55,132 nt of DNA from Mesostigma viride (Eukaryota; Streptophyta; Mesostigmatophyceae; Mesostigmatales; Mesostigmataceae), in assembly GCA_009746045.1 (NCBI GenBank), contig RPFO01000966.1, forward strand, positions 1-55,132, written 5' to 3'. A program made the translations under genes and the position numbers. The stretch's first letter is position 1; the number at the start of each line of letters is the position of its first letter. Below the pieces are notes generated by a model. It was given only the letters and a program-made list of their open reading frames with translations, ran no database searches and was not told the DNA's origin. Of this stretch, positions 32,125 through 42,264 are shown piece after piece.

Positions 32125-35100
32125 ATGTCTCTGCAGTGGCACCAGGCCGACGTCCGATTGCAAACACTAGGCCTCGAGTCCGACACCGCCCATTGGCGTT
32201 TTCGTAACATCGACGGAGCCTTGAGAGTCGACCGCCTCATAAACAATCAATGGTACGAACACGTGAACTACTTCGGCGACATGGTCGACGACACGGTCGC
32301 CCCGTCGGGTGGCACGTTGACCTTTTACGAAGATATCCAAATCGACGGCACCCTCACGTTGGCGTCCGACGGCGTGTCGAGTCACGCTCACTTGCGGCTC
32401 CCCTCGCACAGTGATAACCCGACCGGCAATGATATCGATTACAACGCGGCGGACGGTTCGTCCCTGGTCCCGAAGAACTACGTCGACGTGTACGGAAAGC
32501 ACTGGGTGGTTACGCCGACGTTAGACGATATGACCGATGTCACCATTTCGGGGGCGCCCGCGGACGGACAAGTACTGTCGTACTCGGGAGGCGCGTGGGT
32601 CCCCGTCACTTACCCCCCGATCCTGTACGCCTCCACTCCGTTCTGTCTCACTCTCACTCAAAGCGACGTGAACGGGGGCGTGTGGAAAGAGGCGTACGTC
32701 GGCGGAGTTCCCGAGGTGACCACCTACGCTCCTAGAAACACCTTCCCCCCGACCTCCGACCTCGACGTCACGAAAATCACCGTGACGGCGTACGATATCC
32801 CCATCACGGCCGCCGCCACGAACGAGTCGATCACCATATCCGTGGAAATCGGGGATCTGGCAGTGGAGCCCGTCGAATACGCGAGCGAGGTCGTCCGTGT
32901 GATCGAGACGTCCGGTCTCACCGTATCGAACGCCAGATGGAACGCCACCAGCTCGACATGGAGCCTCTCGACTTCGATCACCGGGTTCACGAAGGTCCAG
33001 TTGAAGTCCGGGAAAGGGTATCGAATCCGCGCAAAGGTGACGACGGCCGCCGTGACGGAGGCGGGGACCATGTCCCTCTCCGTCGTTCTCGAGGGAAGCG
33101 ACTCCTCCTTCTCCGCCGACGTCGCCGCCCCCTCTAGCACTCCCGCGCCGTCGTACGCCCTGGTGGACACCACGGCGACCGTGACGCACAATTTCGTCGA
33201 CGCCTCCTCCAATAACCTGGTCGTCGTGGCGAACGCGTACGACCGCGCCAAGAACACGGCGACTTCGCAGAATGTGTGGGATAACACGCTGGATGCGACC
33301 GGGTTCGTCAGTCGCAAGTTCGATTCGATGCAAGGAAACGCGGGGGCGTTGACGGGACAGGTGCAGTTCGCCAACTTGGACGAGAACAGCGTGTTTTACA
33401 TCTATCTCGTCGCGGCCGATGCGGCGTCCAACAAAAGCGCGATGAGCACGTTCGTGGTGGACACTCTGGGTACGAACCTCGAGGGGTTGGTGACCCATAA
33501 CGACAACCTGATCGCCTTCTGGAATTTCGACGAGAGCGGGCCGTACGACGTAGTCAACGGGACGGCCATGCATATGGACACGACCCTCTACGGGGAGATG
33601 AAGACGGGCGACAAGGTCGTGAGCTACTCGGCGAGCTCGGCCGGCGACGGGTTCGGAGCGCTGCTGTATCGCTCCCAGCCGGTGGGCACGCGTCCCTACC
33701 CTCCTAACGTCATCTTCCCCAGCGACTCCGCCGGCGCCTCGCAGGAATGGACCTTGTCGATGGACGTGTACGTGCCCAGTCCCGCCGCCGGATCGTACAC
33801 GAAAATAGCGCTCTTCCGCTACGGCAGCCGCGCCACCACGGACTACGTCGGGATGGGCGTGGACGGCTCGGCGGACAAGATATTCCTGCGCGTGGGGTCC
33901 GCCGTGACAGATGCCAGCACGTTCGCGGCCACGAGTTACTTCCGTTACGACGCCTGGAACCGAGTGGCGCTGAAGAGGTATCTGTCGTCAGGGTCGAAAT
34001 ACCACGAGTGGTTCGTGAACGGCGTGCAGCTGCCGACGACCGTACCGGCGTCGGGGAGCGCGAGCGTGGAATGGACGTGCACGGATAACAGCGACTTTTA
34101 CTTGATGTTGTACGCGGAGACGAACGACACGACCTACACGAGGGCGCAGGGGTTGGCGTACAAGAACGTCGCCGTCTACAACGCCGCGATCCCGACGTCG
34201 CTTCTTGTCAAGCAGCGGACGAACGTGGACTTCTTGTCGAGGCAGGCGGAACGTCCGAGGATCTACCCGGGCACCGCGAGGACGGGGGGTCAAGAATTGG
34301 TGTCGTACTTCGCGCCTAACGCGACGACGGCGTCTCCCGTGACGTACACGCTAGCGGGGACCGGATGGCCGGACGCGTACACGACTCTGATCGGAAAGAA
34401 CAGCATCGGGGCCACGACGGTCAACAACGTGTTTTTCAGACAGACGGCGGACAACTACACGTCCGCGTTCCGTGAACTTTGGGAGGTCGACGTCGGCAAC
34501 AACCTCGGGGCGGCGGTGGTGGGGTATATGGACAACAGCAAAACGGCGGCGTCGGGAGATATCGCAAAGTACACCAATTCGAAGGTCGCTCTCTCCCAAT
34601 GGCTGGGCGATTGGCAATTCACGAACCTCACCAACTCGGGCAGCGGGACGAGCGGGTCGTACACCGTTTCCGGGACCGTGAGCGGGGGCGTGCTTTCCAT
34701 CGGAGCGACGTCCGGTATCGGGACAAACACGAATTACGTCTTGGCCACGGACCTGTGCACGAATTGGAAAGGGAGCGCGTCGGACGACGGGTTCGGCAGC
34801 TTTGTGGTGCAAGTGAGGATGAGGACGAGTGCGACAGGGTCGACTAGTCCGTTTAATATTTTGACGATCGGACAAGATGTCTCCGGTCCTGGCAACGGAG
34901 AGCGCATTTCCATCCTTTGCACGGGGTCTTCTCTGATGTTGGCTACGGAATGCAACAAAACTCGTTTGACCCAGGCGACGGATAACAAGATCAGCACGCT
35001 GGTTTCCGGTCTCCCGTCGAGTCCCATCGACGGGAATTACCACACGTACAAACTGCAGAGATTCCACAGCTCGCTCATCAGCGACGTATCGGGCGTCAAT

Positions 35101-37631
35101 TCCGGCATTCTCGACGGGAGCAAGATATTCCGATTCTGGTACGACGGAGTGGAGCAGAATCTGTCGACGTGGACGTTCTCCGGCGTATCGGCCAGCGGTC
35201 TGTTTAACGTGAAGATCGTGGCGGCCGACGCGTATCTCCGACTAGGAAGGACTCAGAGAGTGAACACGGACCAGGCGATCGTGATCGATTACGTGCAGTT
35301 CGCGAACGGGGCGGACGGCGAATGGCTGTTCGCGGCGAACAGTCCGAACAACACGGGCTTGATACAGACGACGGCCAACAACCCCGGCGCCACCCAGACG
35401 GGGACGTTGTGCACTATCACCGGCAACAAGGTGGTGTGCACCGCCACCGTGTCAGATCTCCACTACTACACAATGAGCCTCACGAACGCGGCATACAGCG
35501 ACTACACGTTCTGCGTCGCCTTCACGTGGAAAGCGATGACATCATCAGAAGGGCTTTTGTTTTCTTACGGTACGATCGTGAACGGGCCGGAGTCGCTATC
35601 GTTGATGGTCACGGGCGGGAGTATGATGATCCAACTTCGCCAGGACACGAGCACGATCACATCATACGGCAGCCCCGCGGTCACCGTCGTGGCAGGGGAG
35701 ACCTACCACATCGCCTTCGTGCGCAAGTATAACGTGTCCACTCGTCTGTACGTCAACGGAGTGGAGTACACGCCCAACACGCCCTCCGTCGGTCTCACGA
35801 CGCCCATCACCGCGAAGAACCTGTATATCGGCGGATACTACAAGCCGAGCACGAACTCGGAATGGAGCAACGTGAGATTCTTCAACCACGCGCTCACGCT
35901 GGCCGAGGTGCAGCAGCTCATCCCCGCGGACAACCAGGCGATATCGACCTTGTACTTCGCGAATACGGGGTCCGGTCAATCCAACCAGGCGGGGGTCTAC
36001 AACGGGTCGTTCACCAACGTGACCGGGTTGCAGCTGGGCGACCCGTTTCGTGACATGCGAAAGTTTTACGTGGCGTGGACGCGGGACATCTTCGGGTATT
36101 GGCGGACGTACCTGAGCGCGTCGTGCAAACGGCCGCGCAACCTGGGCCAGATGACGCGAGTTACGACCTCGTGTTTCGCGTCCGGGACGTGGACGGACCC
36201 CAACGAGACCGCGTCGGGGCCTAGCGCGGTACGAGCCCTGTTGGCGATCGCGGACGACGACAGCGGCACGGGTGTGAACGCACACAATAGGGACATGATC
36301 CAGGCGCACGGACACATCATGGGGGGGTTCGCGTGGGACGCGACCGGGACGTCCGTCTATTCGGCCGTTGGCGTGTCCGCCTCCACGATCGCCAACGTCG
36401 CGTTCACGAACTCGAACCTGACGGCGACCGAGAACGGGACGAACGCGTCGTCCGAAGTGTTCTTCGTCGACTATCTCCCCGCGGCATGTGGTACTTCGAG
36501 TTCGACGTGACCAACGCCGGCACGTCGGGGTCCGTCAAGTTCGGGGTGAAGAGGTTCGACGGAGGGACGACGGCGGTGAGCATCACTCCGGCGACGACGC
36601 AGATGGCGACGTACGGTTTCGCGTTCGACACGGTGAACAACAAGATCTGGTTGAGCAACGCGGACGTGTGGGAATCCGGGAGCGACCCGAGCGCCTTGGG
36701 ACTCGCTTCTCCCGTCGGCGGCGTGGCGATCACGGCGTCCAAAGTGTGGTGGCTGTTCGCCGGGCTGCCTCGAGGCGGCTCGGTCACCACGAGGACGAAA
36801 CCAAAGTACGCGATCCCTCGCGGGTTCGCGTGGTACACGTATCCGGACACGGACCGCGCGGCGACGACGAGAGACACGTTTGGGATGGTGCATCCCACGT
36901 TCCATCAGTACGAAGACGGGACGCTCGTGAACGCCGCGTCCGTCTTGGAACTCTTGCCGCGACACATCGACCTCGACCCGTACGACACTTTCAACGGGTA
37001 CTACACGTCGATCAAGGGGCGCGCGGCAAACCAGACCGCTCACGGCCGCATGACCGTCTTCACGGACATCGTGTTCGCGGCCTCGGAGAACTTCTCCGTG
37101 CTGTTCCGCTACCAAGAGCCCGGCGTGATCCCCGACGCGATCGACACGTGCGTCTCCTTCATCCAGGAAACCGCGAAGGCGTACTTCTACAACTCCACGC
37201 TCAACGTGGCCGACCAGGCGCTCAACTCGATCGCCTACTTCAGCAACGGGGCGGCGTCCAACGCCAAGTCCGTTCTCATGTTCCGCCCGCAGACCTCGTC
37301 CCGCTTCCTGGTGTCCAAAGGAGTCGGAGTGCTGGCGAACCAGGTGCAGGTGGGCAGTTCTCGCTCGGCGGGAAACCCGTGGTGGGTGGCGTTCCAGAGG
37401 ACGGGGGGCGGCACCTTGCGGATGTACCTGTCGGACAGTCTGACGAAACCGACCAAGTTGTCCAATATGTCCGAGGCGTCCACCGTCGCGACCTCGGGGA
37501 GTGTTTCCGGGGCGTATTGGACGACCACCGCGTACACCCAGCCTCCGACGAACGCCAACTCCTTGCGCGTCGTTTTCAACGCCGTTTCGAGTGCGGGCAG
37601 AGTGTACTTCGAGGGGTCGATATCGGCTTAA
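32125..37631 (+). CDS. Giant fibre-like protein with LamG/concanavalin-type domains, frameshifted
   Basis: About 1,835 residues if two frames are joined. The N-terminal 150 residues resemble phage tail-fibre collars: 'TLTFYEDIQIDGTLTL', 'LVPKNYVDVYG' and 'LDDMTDVTISGAPADGQVLS'. Ig/FN3-like beta domains follow. Then come at least three LamG-type sandwiches, for example 'LIAFWNFDESG' about 465, 'RLGRTQRVNTDQAIVIDYVQ' about 1038, and 'YHIAFVRKYNVSTRLYVNGV' with 'NVRFFNHALTLAEVQQLIP' about 1,190-1,272. Such domains bind glycans. The frame breaks in the CCCC run 36477-36480 and continues naturally ('MWYFEFDVTNAGTSGS'). I infer one missing base. Host-surface adhesion is the likely role. Confidence 0.78.
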
Positions 37632-37646
37632 AAAGTATCCCGGGAT

Positions 37647-37655
37647 ATATAAACA
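37647..37655 (+). promoter_or_regulatory. Late-type promoter element ATATAAACA
   Basis: The nine bases atataaaca end 2 bases before the ATG of the small fibre-like gene. The same nine bases recur at 38549-38557, one base before the next gene's ATG, and a close form (atataaaga) at 24349. The spacing directly upstream of start codons suggests a virus-specific promoter. Confidence 0.5.
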
Positions 37656-37657
37656 TC

Positions 37658-38533
37658 ATGAGTCTGCCGCTATCTGGGACGGTTCGCACGAGGACCGTGA
37701 CGTTTCAGAACGACAACCCGTCCGGGCCGGAGGTCGGCGACTTTCAGATCGCCGTCGACAACGGGAAGCTCGTGATTCGGAGATTCTCCTCGCTCGGGAC
37801 CTACCAGGACATCCAGACGTTCGAAGAGCCCGGCGTGGGCGGACCCACGGGCGGCTCGAGTCTGGGCTTTTTCCAGTTTCAGCGGGACGTCACCATCGCG
37901 CCGGGGAATAACCTGACCATCACCAACGGAACCGTCGAGCTGGCATCCGCCCCCGTTTCGGGCACGGATGCCGTGAACAAAGCGTACGTCGACTCCTTGG
38001 TCCCGGCCACGCTCTCGAACATGTCCGGAGTGGCGATCGCGTCTCCCGCGGAGGGAGACGTGTTGACTTACATCGGGTCTCAGTGGGTGAACGTCCCTCG
38101 CACGAACCGATTCGCCTCCGAGACGTTCCATTACAGCGGGACAGGTCTTAACGGTTCGTCCACGATCGTCATGACGTGCGGAGCTCAATTCACCGCCGGC
38201 AACAACGTGCTGCTGCCCGCGCTCCCTTTCGCCGTCTCCATCACGAAGATCAACCTCACGGCTCTCAACGTGCCCAACAAGAGTCCGGGGAATCACGTTT
38301 TCGTCATCACGGTGAACCGAGTGAACGCCGGGACCGCGTTCTCCGATTCCGTCACCATCCCCGACTCGAGCAAAGTCGCCGTCACGGGGGGCAGCGCCGT
38401 GTTCGGCAGCAAAACTCTGTCCTCGCCCGCCGCCATCGCCGCGGGAGAGACCGTGTACGTCACCATAGGAGGGTACAACTCGTCGTCAAACAATATAGGG
38501 GTCGCCGTCCAGTTGTCGGGAACGCAGTCATAA
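37658..38533 (+). CDS. Smaller fibre-like protein related to the giant fibre
   Basis: 291 residues from ATG 37658 (MSLPLSGTVRTRTVTF). The collar-like part 'QRDVTIAPGNNLTITNGTVE', then 'NKAYVDSLVPATLSNMSG' and 'SPAEGDVLTYIGSQWVNV', about 85-145, parallels the N-terminal part of the preceding giant fibre. A beta-rich C-terminal domain follows ('LPFAVSITKINLTALNVP', 'GETVYVTIGGYNSSSNN'). It lies 26 bases after the giant gene, so the two probably assemble together, one as a short fibre or base. A longer upstream frame is a shadow of the giant gene. Confidence 0.72.
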   Translation: MSLPLSGTVRTRTVTFQNDNPSGPEVGDFQIAVDNGKLVIRRFSSLGTYQDIQTFEEPGVGGPTGGSSLGFFQFQRDVTIAPGNNLTITNGTVELASAPVSGTDAVNKAYVDSLVPATLSNMSGVAIASPAEGDVLTYIGSQWVNVPRTNRFASETFHYSGTGLNGSSTIVMTCGAQFTAGNNVLLPALPFAVSITKINLTALNVPNKSPGNHVFVITVNRVNAGTAFSDSVTIPDSSKVAVTGGSAVFGSKTLSSPAAIAAGETVYVTIGGYNSSSNNIGVAVQLSGTQS

Positions 38534-38548
38534 AAAAAGTGGCTGCTA

Positions 38549-38557
38549 ATATAAACA
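38549..38557 (+). promoter_or_regulatory. Late-type promoter element ATATAAACA
   Basis: Second exact copy of the element, one base before ATG 38559. See the entry at 37647. Confidence 0.5.
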
Positions 38558-38558
38558 A

Positions 38559-39194
38559 ATGGCAGGACAGGTAGCAGCAGCGTCGGGTCTCCCGAGAGGG
38601 CCAGGGGTGGGACAGCCTCACGCCGAATTGGAGACCTTGAAAAATAATTTCGTCGATGCATATGACATTTTCACAAAGGCGTTGGATGCCCGAATCCTGA
38701 ACACACAACCGCAGAACATCAATCAGTCCAACGACGGTGTCGTTAGGAGCATCATCGACGTGCAGGACGCCCAAGTGAAGATGGAGGCGGCGCTTTCGCG
38801 TCTCGATACGTGCATGCGGCCGGGACGGGCGTATATCATGCGCTTGCTGACCTACACGATCGTCCCGGCGGCCATGCTGGCGTTGATGAACACGATCGTC
38901 TCGCGGATCGTCGTGTACAACGACGAGACGCAGACGGAGAGATTCCAGAGGTATCGCAGGAACTCCATCATGAGTTTCGTCGCCATCGCGGTCCCGTCCG
39001 TCATCTTCGTTGTGGCGCGCGCTCTATACAACTTCCACGACATGGCCTGGGCGCTCGTGCCTCTGCTGACCACCGTGCCCATGCTGATGGCCTCTCTGAA
39101 GGCCAGGAAGGACGTGCTCGGGGTGGGTAACGGTCAAACGGCGTCCGTGTCGTACGGACGCCCCCCGAGTCAGAACCTGTGGACGGTTTCGTAA
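38559..39194 (+). CDS. Multi-pass membrane protein, unknown
   Basis: 211 residues. Polar N-terminal half ('NFVDAYDIFTKALDARIL', 'IIDVQDAQVKMEAALSRLD'). Then hydrophobic segments 'IMRLLTYTIVPAAMLALMN', 'IMSFVAIAVPSVIFVVARAL' and 'MAWALVPLLTTVPMLMAS', and a short tail. No family recognised. The tandem repeat of the right arm begins inside this gene at about 38778. Confidence 0.68.
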   Translation: MAGQVAAASGLPRGPGVGQPHAELETLKNNFVDAYDIFTKALDARILNTQPQNINQSNDGVVRSIIDVQDAQVKMEAALSRLDTCMRPGRAYIMRLLTYTIVPAAMLALMNTIVSRIVVYNDETQTERFQRYRRNSIMSFVAIAVPSVIFVVARALYNFHDMAWALVPLLTTVPMLMASLKARKDVLGVGNGQTASVSYGRPPSQNLWTVS

Positions 39195-39211
39195 CGGACC
39201 ACGAACAGAAG

Positions 39212-39255
39212 TTTCGCGCCTTTCGGCATATCCCGCGTTAAGTTAATTTCGCGCG
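39212..39255 (+). promoter_or_regulatory. Two E2F-like sites (TTTCGCGC) upstream of the gene at 39347
   Basis: tttcgcgcc at 39212-39220 and tttcgcgcg at 39247-39255 match TTTSSCGC with the other S choice. They lie 135 and 100 bases before the ATG. A TATA-like tatttaagg follows at 39301. Confidence 0.5.
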
Positions 39256-39300
39256 CTTTTGTCGCGTCTCGTCGAGACCGCCGTCGCGTTTTCCTCCGAG

Positions 39301-39309
39301 TATTTAAGG
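39301..39309 (+). promoter_or_regulatory. TATA-like element
   Basis: tatttaagg lies 46 bases before ATG 39347 in very GC-rich DNA, downstream of the two E2F-like sites. This is the best eukaryotic-style promoter layout in the window. Confidence 0.45.
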
Positions 39310-39346
39310 CCGCGCGGCGTCTTCCCCGTCCGCGAGAGACACCGAC

Positions 39347-40270
39347 ATGGAAGGATCCATAGCCACGGGTTTTCCCGTGATGCACCCTCTGGCTTTTTTC
39401 GACGCAGGAGCGCGCCACGTTACCTCGAATCGCAAACGACTCACCTCGGACAAAGTGAAGGTCTCCGATCTCAAGCAGACCGAGACGACCTTCGTGGCCC
39501 GGGACAGGCTCACGAGAGCCGAAGTCGAGATCCCCAAGTCGCGGTGCAGGACGTCGCTGCGTGAGGTCGACGGCCGCCAGTACTGCGTTTTTCACAACCT
39601 GCCGCCCGAGTCCGTCGCGAGCAGCGTGGTGGGGGGGAAAGGCCCGCTGGTCCTCCCAGAGTCCGCGCTCGCGAGAGAGAGCGGAGTGCTGAATCACGTC
39701 ATCTGCGTCGACCTCGCGGACCAAGAACAGCTCGAGTGTCTCCGCCGCGTGTTCTCTCGCGAGCCGTCGTCGAGAGAGGACAAGGAGCGGGCGCGCGACA
39801 TCGTGGCGGGGTACGTGAACACGAGGAACTGCGTCCCCGGATGCGAGCTGAAGCGCCCGGCGGACGTGAGCTTCCTGATGGACAACTGGTCCTTCACGAG
39901 GACGCACGTCGACTTTCTCAGCGGCGAGGACACCGACGAGACCGTCTTCGCGCGTCTCATGAGCCCGTCCCGTCTCCTGATCATGTACTACCCGCTCTCC
40001 ATCCTTGACATGGCGAAGAACGAGCGGATCATGACGAGGGACAGGTACTGGTACATGCTGGACCTGGTGCCCAAGTCCGGCGAGAAGCTGGATCACGTCT
40101 ACCGGAACAAGCAGAACATCGACACCGAGGACATGGTGCACGTCAAGCTTCTCAGGATCAGGAACCCCATCCCGAGGGCGTGGGGCGTCCTCGCCGACGG
40201 AACGGTCATGGAGAAGCCGCCCTCGCGGAAACTCAGGTCGCGCGTCTCCGAGCAGATAATGTCACCCTGA
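39347..40270 (+). CDS. Unknown protein with E2F-like promoter
   Basis: 307 residues, unrecognised. Ordered throughout: 'DKVKVSDLKQTETTFVARDR', 'CRTSLREVDGRQYCVFHNLP', 'SFTRTHVDFLSGEDTDETVF', 'LIMYYPLSILDMAKNER'. No membrane segment. Cysteine/histidine residues 'CRTSL', 'YCVFH' and 'NCVPGC' could form a metal site. The early-type promoter shared in style with the helicase and primase genes suggests a replication or nucleotide-metabolism role; this is inference only. The next gene starts 3 bases after its stop. Confidence 0.65.
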   Translation: MEGSIATGFPVMHPLAFFDAGARHVTSNRKRLTSDKVKVSDLKQTETTFVARDRLTRAEVEIPKSRCRTSLREVDGRQYCVFHNLPPESVASSVVGGKGPLVLPESALARESGVLNHVICVDLADQEQLECLRRVFSREPSSREDKERARDIVAGYVNTRNCVPGCELKRPADVSFLMDNWSFTRTHVDFLSGEDTDETVFARLMSPSRLLIMYYPLSILDMAKNERIMTRDRYWYMLDLVPKSGEKLDHVYRNKQNIDTEDMVHVKLLRIRNPIPRAWGVLADGTVMEKPPSRKLRSRVSEQIMSP

Positions 40271-40272
40271 TT

Positions 40273-40518
40273 ATGAGCATGTCGGCCTTGGAGTACATCA
40301 GGTCGTTTCGGATCCTCGGGTCGGCCGTCTTCGACTGGGCGGCCACGCTGTTGGCCGCGGCCATGATAGCCTATTATGCTGACAAACGTCGCATGAGACC
40401 GATGCCAACATTAGCTTCTTTCGTGATCCTGGTCGTGATAGGAGAGTATTTGCATCACGTGTTCGGACAGAACACGCCGTTTCTCGTGTACGTGAAATCT
40501 ATTTTTATTAATCAATGA
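40273..40518 (+). CDS. Small two-pass membrane protein
   Basis: 81 residues from ATG 40273 (MSMSALEYIRSF). Two hydrophobic segments: 'VFDWAATLLAAAMIAYYA' and 'LASFVILVVIGEYLHHVF'. It is two bases from the previous stop and so likely co-transcribed. No family recognised. Confidence 0.6.
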   Translation: MSMSALEYIRSFRILGSAVFDWAATLLAAAMIAYYADKRRMRPMPTLASFVILVVIGEYLHHVFGQNTPFLVYVKSIFINQ

Positions 40519-40536
40519 ACAAGGAAGGGCCATTCA

Positions 40537-41115
40537 TCAATCCAATAACCCGCTGACCATCATGTCATATCGAGCAACTTGTCGCGGATCGTACCCCCCA
40601 GGAAGCATTTGATTCGCGGTCCAATAGGCCTCGGTCCCGCGCTGTATGGTATCGGATAATCGGTCCAAATGTTCGTTTAACTCCGGAACATGTGCCTTAT
40701 CCCTGAGCAAATTGTTTAACCTCATATGCTGTCGTAATTTCTGCATATCAGGGTCGTCCGAAAACTTTGGCGATCTGCGAGCCAGAAGGAAGCGAAGAGC
40801 TTCCAGTTGATCTTTCTTCTTCTGTAACGGCTGCTTCTCCTTGTACAACTTGTCGAGGGCGGCGCGATTGGCTGACACGTTGGCCAGTTTGCTCGTCCTA
40901 CTCAACGCGTACCACGCCGCCTTGTCGTCCGGGTTAAACAACTTCTCCGCGATGTTCTCCAATACCTCGGCGTTTGAGAACAACCTCTGAGCGGGTATGG
41001 CGGCTCTCGCCCATTCCGCTCGCTCGGCTCTCTCTCTTGCTCTTCGCGCCCTGATGCTGGCCGACGCGCCCGCGCCCTTTCCCCTCCCACGTCCTTTCGA
41101 TGGTTTACGTGGCAT
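40537..41115 (-). CDS. Basic protein with F-box-like segment
   Basis: 192 residues. A very basic N-terminus (KGRGRGKGAGASASIRARRA) could be a nuclear or nucleic-acid-binding signal. 'NAEVLENIAEKLFNPDDKAA' with 'WYALSRTSKLANV', about 48-80, follows the F-box hydrophobic pattern. A lysine-rich coil and a C-terminal helical region follow. The F-box call is tentative. It converges with the membrane gene ending at 40518. Confidence 0.55.
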   Translation of the reverse strand: MPRKPSKGRGRGKGAGASASIRARRARERAERAEWARAAIPAQRLFSNAEVLENIAEKLFNPDDKAAWYALSRTSKLANVSANRAALDKLYKEKQPLQKKKDQLEALRFLLARRSPKFSDDPDMQKLRQHMRLNNLLRDKAHVPELNEHLDRLSDTIQRGTEAYWTANQMLPGGYDPRQVARYDMMVSGLLD

Positions 41116-41415
41116 CTGTCACACCATACACGAGACGTAGATAATAAATGACATAATAATATGACGCTTTTCTTCGATGACGTGGCCAGTAACTAAACAT
41201 GTTTCAAATCAATACGTGTCGTATTAGCCGCTAACCACGGCGATACACTAAAACCGTTACGGCTCCTCGCAACATGTATAAATTCATTCATCTATAAAAA
41301 TCGAGGTTGTCCCATCCACGAGCACCTTCGTCGGTCGTTGAGCGAGGTTGTCCCATCCACGAGCACCTTCGGTCAGAACAGGAAAAAACATTGTTTGCTG
41401 GTTCCAAGAAAGAAG
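41116..41415. other. Noncoding stretch with a 28 bp direct repeat
   Basis: No convincing gene. The left part is AT-rich (ataataaatgacataataat) and probably the promoter of the minus-strand gene ending at 41115. A 28 bp sequence starting gaggttgtcccatccacg occurs twice, from about 41304 and again 39 bases later, just before the BRO-like gene. Its role is unknown; it could be a replication slip or regulator site. Confidence 0.5.
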
Positions 41416-42260
41416 ATGGCCGCCCTTGTGCAATACCTGAAACCTGCTGATGGGTCAGACGAGGACCCCGAGTTTGCAGGAAAAATCCGCGTGACAGATG
41501 ACGGCAGAATCTCCGTATATGACGCGATGGCCGCGTTAGGTCTGTCCAACCCTAGGGTTTATCTGAAGAACCTTCAGTCGACCAATGAGGAAGTTGTAAA
41601 ATTTCTTTACACCTTCAAGTTCCCCGGTCGAGGTCAGAATGACACCCCCGTGACGGACCGTCAGGGCCTGACGCGGATCATAATGCTGCTGCCCGGCAAG
41701 ATCGCGGCCAAGTTCCGCGAGAAGGTGTCGGTGCTATTGGAGCGCTACTTGAACGCGGACCGCACGCTGGCCGAGGACATCCTTCGCCGCGCCGACGCGG
41801 CGTCGGGCGTGGCGGTGGCCAACCTGGACGAGCACCCTCGCATCCAGAGCAGCTGGTCGACGCGCGAGTTGAACGACTCCATCAAGGAGTACATTGGGCA
41901 AGCATAAGGGCGCGGCATGTTGTATCCCGCGGTGCACGACACACAAACCTGGCCGTCACCGGGAAGACGGCCACTCAACTCCGGGCGTTGTACGGCGCGA
42001 GGGGGTCGTCTCGCGACCTCCAGAGCAAGGTCCAAAATGCCGCCATGTATTTCATGCAAGTCGTGGAAGCCGAACAGATCCGTAAGAACGACGAGAGTCC
42101 CATCATCGTATCAAAGAGGAACAGGGACCTGATGGAGCCTCTCTTCGTTTCGCAAGGACTCCACGACAGCATCGCGGACGCGTCGTGCGTGAAGGAGAAC
42201 CAGAAGGTCATGCGGCTGAAGCAGAAGGAGGAGAGGGAGGCGAAGAGGATTTGCAACTAG
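41416..42260 (+). CDS. BRO-like protein, frameshifted
   Basis: About 280 residues if the frames are joined. The start is ATG 41416 (MAALVQYLKPADGSDED). The BRO-N-like part: 'GKIRVTDDGRISVYDAMAAL' about 22-41, 'NPRVYLKNLQSTNEEVVKFL', 'GLTRIIMLLPGKIAAKFREK' and 'VLLERYLNADRTLAEDILRR'. The first frame stops at 41906, while the C-terminal part reads naturally in another frame ('KTATQLRALYGARGSSRDLQ', 'VVEAEQIRKNDESPIIVSKR') to 42260. The two copies of this region differ by single bases here, so at least one break is an error. Proteins of this family bind DNA; their role in these viruses is unclear. Confidence 0.6.
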
Positions 42261-42264
42261 TTCC

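Noticed and set aside
36488-37657. Upstream extension of the smaller fibre gene
   Set aside because: Arg/Gly/His-rich shadow of the giant fibre gene. The ATG at 37658 follows an exact promoter-like element.
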